A DNA stretch of 12,328 bases from Flavobacteriaceae bacterium (GTDB taxonomy: Bacteria; Bacteroidota; Bacteroidia; Flavobacteriales; Flavobacteriaceae): assembly GCA_013003145.1 (NCBI GenBank), contig JABDLH010000238.1, positions 1 to 12,328 on the forward strand. The letters run 5' to 3'. Positions within the stretch are counted from its first letter, which is position 1. Each line of letters opens with the position of its first letter. The notes below the pieces were generated by a model. The model ran no database searches, was not told the origin of the DNA, and saw only the letters and a program-made list of their open reading frames with translations. Shown here piece after piece: positions 7,649-12,328 of this stretch. The translations under genes and the position numbers were made by a program.

Positions 7649-7656
7649 CAAAATTA
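7649..7656 (-). promoter_or_regulatory. Candidate -7 promoter element for the bamD operon
   Basis: Read on the minus strand the bases are TAATTTTG, an exact match to the Bacteroidota -7 consensus TAnnTTTG. It lies 16 bases before the bamD ATG. The leader would be short (about 10 bases) and A/T-rich. No clear TTG -33 element is seen at the usual 17-23 base distance; the nearest TTTG on this strand is about 32 bases upstream, inside an inverted repeat. Confidence 0.38.
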
Positions 7657-7682
7657 CGGAATATTGGTGGAATATAAAATTT

Positions 7683-7704
7683 CTTTATCAAAGAGATGAT
7701 AAAG
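7683..7704. repeat. Perfect 8+8 base inverted repeat between dapA and bamD
   Basis: CTTTATCA (7683-7690) and TGATAAAG (7697-7704) are exact reverse complements separated by six bases. The repeat lies about 27 bases upstream of the candidate bamD -7 element and about 110 bases after the dapA stop. It could be a repressor or activator site for bamD. It could also be an A/T-rich terminator for dapA, because the minus-strand transcript continues as AAATTTTATATT. The rest of this 180-base gap (7633-7812) holds a short hairpin at 7733-7747 and no recognisable gene. Confidence 0.5.
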
Positions 7705-7812
7705 CAGGAGACTAATTTAAAGAGCCTGGAGCAACCGTCGGCCGGTTTGGGGAAGATTTAACATCTGCAGGGCTTACAAAGAGTATGCTGCAATAGCTTC
7801 ACCCCCTCCTTC

Positions 7813-8700
7813 TCAGGCCTGTATTGTTTTAAAGGTTTTCGTGAATTCCGCGATCTGGGCCGTCAGTTCCCGGGTAGCCTGAACAAGGGGCAGGCGTACC
7901 TCCGGGTTACAAAGTCCCTGGGCAGCCATCATAGCCTTGATCCCCGCAGGGTTTCCTTCCTTAAAAATGAGCTCCATCCCCTCTTTCATCGCTTCATGCA
8001 TGGCAAAAGCCTCATCTTCTGAATGCTCCAGCCCGAGGCGTATCATCCGGCTGAATTCGGACGGCAGTCCTTGCCCGATAACCGAGATCACCCCGACGCC
8101 CCCGGAAAGTACAGTTTCCAAAGCCGTGATGTCATCCCCGGATATCACCTTAAAATCAACCGGTTTTTTACCGATGATCTGGTTCACCTGCTCCATATTC
8201 CCGGACGCCTCTTTAATGGCCACGATGTTTGGCAGCTCTGCTAGTCTTAGCACAGTTTCGGGCAAGACGTTACTGCCGGTTCTTCCCGGCACATTATAAA
8301 GTATTATCGGGATGGGAGAAGCTTCGGCCAGCATCTTGAAATGCCGGTATATACCCTCTTGGGTGGGTTTATTGTAATATGGTGAAACGGAAAGCACGGC
8401 ATCAAATGACTGCAGGTTGGCAGACTTTAGCTCATCCACCAGTTGCATGGTATTATTACCCCCAACTCCAAGTACCAGGGGAACCCGGCCGGAATTCTGC
8501 TCAATGACCGTTTTTATGACCAATTGTTTTTCACTTTTGGCAAGCGTCACTGATTCCCCGGTGGTTCCAAGGACTACCAGGTAATCTACTCCTCCCTCAA
8601 TACAATGATCAACCACTTGTCTTAAAGCCTCCACGTCTATAGACAGATCGGCTTTAAAAGGTGTAATCAATGCAACTCCTGTTCCGTATAGTGCTTCCAT
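7813..8700 (-). CDS. dapA: 4-hydroxy-tetrahydrodipicolinate synthase DapA
   Basis: A 295-residue protein of the usual DapA length. It condenses pyruvate with aspartate semialdehyde, the first committed step toward lysine and diaminopimelate, in the cytoplasm. All key positions of the (beta/alpha)8 active site are visible: GTTGES (45-50) with the proton-relay threonines T46 and T47, Y109 in SPYYN, Y135 in [11 protein letters not shown]140, and the Schiff-base lysine K163 in AIKEASG. The SGDD motif (187-190) lies on a later strand. The intact site makes DapA clearly better than the related N-acetylneuraminate lyase or other aldolases of the family. The ATG overlaps the stop of the upstream DUF6913 gene by one base (TAATG), so translation is probably coupled. 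Confidence 0.95.
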   Translation of the reverse strand: MEALYGTGVALITPFKADLSIDVEALRQVVDHCIEGGVDYLVVLGTTGESVTLAKSEKQLVIKTVIEQNSGRVPLVLGVGGNNTMQLVDELKSANLQSFDAVLSVSPYYNKPTQEGIYRHFKMLAEASPIPIILYNVPGRTGSNVLPETVLRLAELPNIVAIKEASGNMEQVNQIIGKKPVDFKVISGDDITALETVLSGGVGVISVIGQGLPSEFSRMIRLGLEHSEDEAFAMHEAMKEGMELIFKEGNPAGIKAMMAAQGLCNPEVRLPLVQATRELTAQIAEFTKTFKTIQA

Positions 8701-9242
8701 TAATCTAATTCGTTCAGTACTTTTAAATATTTGTGTAATTCTTCTTTAAATACTTTGAAATCCTCCAGGGGAACTTGCAGGATCAGGTCGTTCAGGTTCT
8801 TATCCACCTGCGAAAACCCCACGTTGATACGCGCCCTCGACTTTATGGTCATCAGTTGCAACATCAGGTTTTCCTTATCGTAATAATTGACCAGAAGATC
8901 GTATTCTCTCCCCAGGAACTCCAATGCATAACTGTTTTCAATCGCGCCTTTCCACCCCAGGTCCTTATCTGAAAATACCGGGGTTGCATAAGGTGAATTC
9001 TTATCGTAGAATTCTTTGTACCCGATCACCTTTATGGCATTCGGCTGTAGGTTAAAGTCGGTAACAAATTCAGAGAATCGTTCAGCCTGATCAAATCGAT
9101 CCAGATCGACGATTACCCCGATGGACTTTATCCCCCTATCCCTGGATACTACTTTAGTGGGACTTTGCAGCGCTGCTTTCAGGTATTTTAAGCCTGATTT
9201 GTGTTTAAATTTATCCTTGAGTCCCTTTAAAAACATGTACAT
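8700..9242 (-). CDS. DUF6913 family protein, function unknown
   Basis: A 180-residue soluble protein that I recognise as the DUF6913 family, a Bacteroidota group found just upstream of dapA. No signal peptide or membrane segment is seen. The N-terminus is strongly basic ([15 protein letters not shown]), followed by an alternating strand/helix region with [11 protein letters not shown] (40-50), [11 protein letters not shown] (70-80) and the segment [15 protein letters not shown] (114-128). This suggests a small alpha/beta fold. Function cannot be inferred. Two start codons are possible, 9242 and 9236. The candidate -7 element at 9261-9254 would leave almost no leader for the first but about 11 bases for the second, and MFLKGLK at the second resembles the family start as I recall it. 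The true start may therefore be 9236. It forms a unit with dapA. Confidence 0.82.
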   Translation of the reverse strand: MYMFLKGLKDKFKHKSGLKYLKAALQSPTKVVSRDRGIKSIGVIVDLDRFDQAERFSEFVTDFNLQPNAIKVIGYKEFYDKNSPYATPVFSDKDLGWKGAIENSYALEFLGREYDLLVNYYDKENLMLQLMTIKSRARINVGFSQVDKNLNDLILQVPLEDFKVFKEELHKYLKVLNELD

Positions 9243-9264
9243 TTACATTTCTACAAATGTAAAT
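9241..9264. promoter_or_regulatory. Palindromic divergent promoter/operator between DUF6913-dapA and the nucleotidase genes
   Basis: The arms ATTTACATTT (9241-9250) and AAATGTAAAT (9255-9264) are exact reverse complements around a 4-base spacer. Each arm carries a -7-like element. On the minus strand it is TACATTTG (9261-9254), an exact match to TAnnTTTG. On the plus strand it is TACATTTC (9244-9251), with one mismatch. The palindrome is therefore either a two-way promoter, an operator covering both start sites, or both. The plus-strand leader to 9302 would be about 45 bases. -33 elements are not convincing in either direction. Confidence 0.5.
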
Positions 9265-9301
9265 AATACCCTTCAATTTCGCCGCTAAGATACGTCGTAT
9301 A

Positions 9302-10066
9302 ATGAGTTTAAAAATACAACATTTTGTTATATTCGTAACAATTGTAGTTTGCCTTTCTTGCAGGCAGGAGCAGCAAACGGTGACATCGATCACGGGAAAA
9401 GAACTGCTGATTCATGAAGACCTCCCTGCTTCGGATAGCATAGAAGCCTTTGTAAAACCGTACAGGGAACACCTAAACTCCGTATTGGACAGCGCCTTAG
9501 CCTACGCCCCCAGGACAATCACCAGGACAGATGGTGAGCTCAACAGCTCTGAAGGTAACCTGATGGCCGATATCGTCATGCAGGAAACCAACCCTATTGT
9601 TATCGCCCGTACAGGTCGTGAAATTGATTTTGTCATGCTCAACCACGGGGGAATTCGTAGCCTGATATCCGAAGGGGATGTTACGGCCAGGACCGCCTAT
9701 GAGGTCATGCCCTTTGAAAATACCATTGTTATTCTCGGAATGAAAGGGAAAGCGGTGCGCGACCTGGTGGAATACCTGGTCAAGTCCGGGGAACCGCACC
9801 CGATCTCGGGACTGCAGGTCCGCATAGGTAAAGACCGTAAACTACGATCTTTCCAGGTACAAGGCATGCCGTTTGATGAAAATAAGATGTATTTCGTAGC
9901 TACTTCGGACTACCTGGCAAAAGGAGGAGATTATATGGATTTTTTTAAATCCAGGGACACCTTGATCAATACGGGATATTACCTGAGAAATGCCATGATA
10001 GACCATTTTAAAAAGGTAGATACCTTACGTGCGTCAGTGGATGACCGCTATATTCGAATAGACTGA
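9302..10066 (+). CDS. 5'-nucleotidase C-terminal (substrate-binding) domain lipoprotein
   Basis: A 254-residue protein made of the 5'-nucleotidase C-terminal domain alone. In fused enzymes such as E. coli UshA this domain binds the nucleoside part of the substrate. The signal has a hydrophobic core (about 7-17) and the lipobox CLSC with the lipid cysteine at residue 20, so it is a Sec-exported lipoprotein. Domain hallmarks are SSEGNLMADI (82-91), NHGGIR (114-119), the MPFENTIVIL segment (136-145), the SGLQV turn (169-173) and SDYLAKGGDYM (202-212). There is no metallophosphatase domain in this chain. That domain is encoded by the next gene, whose ATG overlaps this stop as TGATG. The pair very probably forms one enzyme in the cell envelope for scavenging phosphate or nucleosides from extracellular nucleotides. 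Confidence 0.88.
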   Translation: MSLKIQHFVIFVTIVVCLSCRQEQQTVTSITGKELLIHEDLPASDSIEAFVKPYREHLNSVLDSALAYAPRTITRTDGELNSSEGNLMADIVMQETNPIVIARTGREIDFVMLNHGGIRSLISEGDVTARTAYEVMPFENTIVILGMKGKAVRDLVEYLVKSGEPHPISGLQVRIGKDRKLRSFQVQGMPFDENKMYFVATSDYLAKGGDYMDFFKSRDTLINTGYYLRNAMIDHFKKVDTLRASVDDRYIRID

Positions 10067-10974
10067 TGGAAAGAAGATCATTTTTAAAACACACCGGCGC
10101 TACATCGGCCTTTATCGGCCTTGGTGGCCTGGGCCTGTCCGCCTGCTCCGGTTCAGGACCCAAGCATTTGACGATATTGCATACCAATGATGTACACAGC
10201 CATATAGATCCATTCCCGGAAGACCACAGTGCATTTCCACGTAAGGGAGGTATTGCCCGGCGGGCTGCCCTGATCGAGGAGATCCGCCGTGAAAATCCGA
10301 ATACATTACTATTTGACGCCGGCGATATTTTCCAGGGAACACCCTACTTTAACTTCTACGGAGGTGAATTGGAATTTAAGTTAATGAGCATGATGCGGTA
10401 TGATGCCGCAACCATAGGAAACCATGACTTTGACAATGGCTTAGAAGGCTTCCTTGCTCAACTGCCCCATGCGGGTTTTCCTTTTCTTTCTGCCAATTAT
10501 GATTTTAAGGATACCATCCTGGACGGCCTGGTTGAACCTTACAAGTTATTCCAGCTCGACGGATTAAAGGTTGGGGTTTTCGGATTGGGAATTATGCTTA
10601 AGGGTATAGTCAATGACGCCCTGTATGGTGAAACACGTTACCTGGGTCCTATAGAAATGGCCCAGGAAATGTCTGATATTCTAAAAAAAGAGAAACAATG
10701 TCACCTGGTAGTCTGTTTATCCCACCTGGGTTATGAATACGACCGTGGTGAACTGCCCAGTGATCTTGACCTGGCCGCAGCAACCCGGGGGATAGACCTT
10801 ATTATCGGAGGCCACACCCATACCTTCCTGGACAGGCCCGTAGTGCGGAAGAATAAGGACCAGCAGGATGTACTGGTCAACCAGGCCGGCTGCTACGGCG
10901 TAAATATGGGACGCATTGATTTCTATTTTGACAAGACCGGGATCCGTGCAGACGGGGCAACTATTAACATTTAG
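10066..10974 (+). CDS. Metallophosphatase (5'-nucleotidase N-terminal domain), twin-arginine exported lipoprotein
   Basis: A 302-residue calcineurin-like phosphoesterase of the UshA/5'-nucleotidase group. The metal-binding set is complete: D42 and H44 in HTNDVHSH, D84 in FDAGD, N119 and H120 in GNHDFD, H220 in LSHLGYE, and H250 and H252 in GGHTHT. The N-terminus reads ERRSFLK, a twin-arginine signal, followed by a hydrophobic stretch and a lipobox LSAC with cysteine at 27. It is probably exported folded by the Tat system with its metals in place and then lipidated. The chain stops after the phosphatase domain; the substrate-binding domain is the preceding gene, translationally coupled through TGATG. 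Without that partner the enzyme might still cleave simple phosphoesters. Specificity toward AMP, UDP-sugars or cyclic nucleotides cannot be read from sequence. Confidence 0.9.
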   Translation: MERRSFLKHTGATSAFIGLGGLGLSACSGSGPKHLTILHTNDVHSHIDPFPEDHSAFPRKGGIARRAALIEEIRRENPNTLLFDAGDIFQGTPYFNFYGGELEFKLMSMMRYDAATIGNHDFDNGLEGFLAQLPHAGFPFLSANYDFKDTILDGLVEPYKLFQLDGLKVGVFGLGIMLKGIVNDALYGETRYLGPIEMAQEMSDILKKEKQCHLVVCLSHLGYEYDRGELPSDLDLAAATRGIDLIIGGHTHTFLDRPVVRKNKDQQDVLVNQAGCYGVNMGRIDFYFDKTGIRADGATINI

Positions 10975-10996
10975 ATCGCACCATTAATAAACCTTC

Positions 10997-11004
10997 TAAT
11001 CTTG
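10997..11004 (+). promoter_or_regulatory. Weak candidate -7 element for the fdhD cluster
   Basis: TAATCTTG differs by one base from the Bacteroidota -7 consensus TAnnTTTG and sits 10 bases before the TTG proposed as the fdhD start. No -33 element is obvious. Read-through from the nucleotidase pair, whose stop is only 40 bases upstream of the TTG, is an alternative. Confidence 0.25.
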
Positions 11005-11014
11005 CAGTAATCAA

Positions 11015-11845
11015 TTGGACCCAGATAAAAGCATATTAAAAGCCGGGATAAAGCGATACCGGGACCATGAAATGAGTGTCCTGGAAGATGCACTTGCCGT
11101 TGAAGATCCCCTGGAAATCGGGATTAAAATTCCCGCGAACAATCCTCCTATACCGGCACAGACAGTATCCCTGACCATGCGAACACCGGGCAGCGACCCA
11201 GAACTGGCGATTGGTTACTTGTTTACCGAGGGAATCATCCGGAACTGGGACGAAGTGGACAGCATATTAGAATTATCAGGCCTGGTAACCCTTGTACTTC
11301 ACCCCGATCCCGAACGGGACCTCAGCGTTTTAGAGAGACGTTCTGTCACCAGCAGCAGTTGCGGGGTTTGCGGGAAACTAAGCAAAACGGCCATCCGCAG
11401 GCTACCGACCTACCGGGATCACTCCCCTTTTAAAGCCGTTGATGCCGGTATATTACAGCGGCTGCCCGGAATGCTCAGGGCTGCCCAACACACTTTTGAG
11501 CATACCGGCGGACTACATGCTGCCGCCCTCTTTGACCGGGAAGGCAAGCTGCAATTACTGCGCGAAGACGTCGGAAGACATAATGCGCTGGATAAACTAC
11601 TCGGTATGGCACTGAAGTCATCCATGTTGCCGTTGGGCCAACAAGTCTTACTCCTCAGTGGCCGAACCAGTTTTGAACTGGTACAAAAAGCGGCTATGGC
11701 CGGGATACAAATGATCGCCTCCGTGGGAGCTCCTTCCAGCATGGCCTTGGAGTTGGCACGGGAATATGACATTAGCTTAGTCGGTTTCTTAAAAGCGGAT
11801 GGCTTTAACATCTACCACGGGCCAGGCAGGATAAATTTTAAGTAA
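11015..11845 (+). CDS. fdhD: Formate dehydrogenase accessory sulfurtransferase FdhD
   Basis: A 276-residue FdhD protein. FdhD takes sulfur from a cysteine desulfurase and delivers it to the molybdenum or tungsten bis-MGD cofactor of formate dehydrogenase-type enzymes, which need the Mo=S ligand. The two functional cysteines are present as C116 and C119 in SSSCGVCGK. Family blocks are DALAVEDPLEI (25-35), TMRTPGSDPELAIGYLFTE (54-72), HTGGLHAAAL (163-172), REDVGRHNALDKLLG (183-197), SGRTSFELVQKA (215-226) and the C-terminal VGFLKADGFNIY. There is no in-frame ATG before residue 20 (11072). The TTG at 11015 keeps the basic stretch before the conserved block that homologues usually have, so I prefer it, though 11072 cannot be excluded. 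A DUF7009 gene follows 9 bases later, then a probable client oxidoreductase. Confidence 0.93.
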   Translation: MDPDKSILKAGIKRYRDHEMSVLEDALAVEDPLEIGIKIPANNPPIPAQTVSLTMRTPGSDPELAIGYLFTEGIIRNWDEVDSILELSGLVTLVLHPDPERDLSVLERRSVTSSSCGVCGKLSKTAIRRLPTYRDHSPFKAVDAGILQRLPGMLRAAQHTFEHTGGLHAAALFDREGKLQLLREDVGRHNALDKLLGMALKSSMLPLGQQVLLLSGRTSFELVQKAAMAGIQMIASVGAPSSMALELAREYDISLVGFLKADGFNIYHGPGRINFK

Positions 11846-11854
11846 ATTCACGTT

Positions 11855-12232
11855 ATGAAAATCAGGATCAAAGACAACTCGGTTCGATTCCGCCTTACCA
11901 AATCTGAAGTGGAACAAATCAGCAGAACCGGGAATATTACCTCCCATACAGAATTTGAGGATTCAAGTTTCAGCTATTCCGTGCAAGTGCATCCGGAGGC
12001 TGAAGAGCTTCAAGCCGGATTCCGCGATAACACCATTACATTGTACCTCCCACCTGCCCTGGCCAATGAATGGACGGGAACAGATAACGTAGGTTTAGAG
12101 AATACTCTCGTCCAGGATAATGGGAAGTCTTTATTCCTCTTGCTTGAAAAAGACTTTGTCTGTCTCGATGAGCGGGATGAAGATGAGTCTGACAACTATC
12201 CCAACCCAAAAGCCGGCAGTATATATGAATGA
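11855..12232 (+). CDS. DUF7009-like small protein in the fdhD cluster, function unknown
   Basis: A 125-residue soluble acidic protein without signal or membrane segments. It starts MKIRIKDNSVRFRLTKSEV, has a middle strand-rich region with the turn FRDNTITLYLPPALANEW (56-73), and ends with FLLLEKDFVCLDER (94-107), an acidic run DEDESDN and a conserved-looking YPNPKAG tail. I recognise it as the group called DUF7009, seen beside fdhD in Flavobacteriia. No biochemical function is known to me. The single cysteine is C104. The spacing of 9 bases from fdhD and the 8-base overlap with the next gene place it firmly inside the molybdoenzyme operon. An accessory role, such as a maturation chaperone or cofactor handover protein, is reasonable but is inference from context only. 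Confidence 0.72.
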   Translation: MKIRIKDNSVRFRLTKSEVEQISRTGNITSHTEFEDSSFSYSVQVHPEAEELQAGFRDNTITLYLPPALANEWTGTDNVGLENTLVQDNGKSLFLLLEKDFVCLDERDEDESDNYPNPKAGSIYE

Positions 12233-12328
12233 TAAAATTACAGGTAAGTCACCGGAAGAAAGCGGCCCTGAAGAATTTACAGGCCTCAGGACAGGAGGTG
12301 AGTCCAGTTCGGCAGCAGGCCTCCCGGC
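12225..12328 (+). CDS. Probable FdhF/YdeP-family molybdopterin oxidoreductase, N-terminus only
   Basis: The ATG at 12225-12227 opens a frame that runs to the right edge (34 complete codons). It begins MNDKITGKSPEE and contains PEEFTGLR near residues 16-23 followed by an SSAAGLP stretch. That layout resembles the N-terminus of Bacteroidota FdhF/YdeP-type oxidoreductases, in which a PxxFTGL segment precedes an AAG(L/I)P segment. The frame overlaps the DUF7009 gene by 8 bases. A competing ATG at 12229 gives a basic peptide with no such resemblance. Its position directly behind fdhD supports a formate-dehydrogenase-like enzyme needing cofactor sulfuration. The catalytic Cys/Sec and iron-sulfur ligands are beyond the window, so the assignment rests on a short N-terminus plus context. 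Confidence 0.6.
   Translation, partial: MNDKITGKSPEESGPEEFTGLRTGGESSSAAGLP

Noticed and set aside
7733..7747. Short hairpin AACCG / CGGTT in the gap after dapA
   Set aside because: The stem has only five pairs and no T-tract follows in either direction; it may be chance in a G/C-rich patch.
9211..9393. A 60-codon minus-strand open frame with a CSCL stretch resembling a lipobox
   Set aside because: It spans the divergent promoter region and is antisense to the signal sequence of the nucleotidase lipoprotein. The resemblance comes from the near-symmetric base composition there.
11419..11811. A 130-codon minus-strand open frame
   Set aside because: It is fully inside fdhD on the other strand, and fdhD shows intact family motifs through the whole interval.
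12229..12328. Alternative start at 12229 overlapping the DUF7009 stop as ATGA
   Set aside because: The frame encodes a basic, low-information peptide. The frame from 12225 shows the PEEFTGL segment expected of an FdhF/YdeP protein.
1..12328. Very frequent CCAGG/CCTGG words across the window, considered as a possible motif or restriction-related signal
   Set aside because: They sit mostly inside genes in frames reading Leu CTG, Gln CAG and Arg AGG, so codon choice is a sufficient explanation without a genome-wide count.
1..12328. Search for mobile elements, tRNA genes, CRISPR repeats and defence genes
   Set aside because: No tandem spacer-repeat structure, transposase or integrase motif, tRNA-like fold or target-site duplication was found. 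The region looks like stable core genome.

Overview
The window looks like a piece of chromosome from a member of the Bacteroidota, most likely a marine Flavobacteriaceae-type bacterium. The evidence is the gene content: a DUF4835-type secreted protein, a DUF6913 protein, a Bacteroidota-style omega subunit and a BamD lipoprotein in one row with coaBC and recN. Candidate promoters also follow the Bacteroidota -7 pattern TAnnTTTG, and no gene start is preceded by a strong Shine-Dalgarno sequence. The content is mainly housekeeping. I see no rRNA, tRNA, insertion sequence, integrase or CRISPR array. Coding density is high, and the longest gap without a gene is about 180 bases (7633-7812).

Minus-strand block, read right to left. 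DUF6913 protein and dapA (9242 or 9236 to 7813) form one unit joined by a TAATG junction. Next comes a tight unit of bamD, rpoZ, coaBC, a DUF4835 protein and recN (7632 to 2667), with an ATGA overlap, a 1-base gap, a 29-base overlap and a 57-base gap. fabI (2508-1696) follows as its own unit with a candidate promoter and a good intrinsic terminator. Last is a family 2 glycosyltransferase overlapping by ATGA a YbbR-domain protein that runs off the left edge. Together these cover lysine and peptidoglycan precursor synthesis (DapA), outer-membrane protein assembly (BamD), transcription (omega), coenzyme A synthesis (CoaBC), DNA repair (RecN) and fatty-acid elongation (FabI).

Plus-strand block. 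A divergent intergenic region centred on a perfect 10+10 base inverted repeat (9241-9264) leads into a two-gene 5'-nucleotidase. The substrate-binding C-terminal domain is a lipoprotein gene (9302-10066). It is followed by the metallophosphatase domain (10066-10974) with a twin-arginine signal and lipobox. The domain order is the reverse of the usual fused enzyme. After 40 bases comes a molybdenum-enzyme cluster: fdhD (probably TTG start at 11015), a small DUF7009-like protein (11855-12232), and the first 34 codons of what looks like an FdhF/YdeP-family molybdopterin oxidoreductase (12225 to the edge).

Most of this is ordinary core genome. The points that deserve a second look are the small DUF7009 protein wedged between fdhD and its probable client oxidoreductase, the split and permuted nucleotidase, changes at two residues of CoaBC that are catalytic in the E. 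coli enzyme, the palindromic divergent promoter, and the recN start, where a hairpin abuts a TTG codon.
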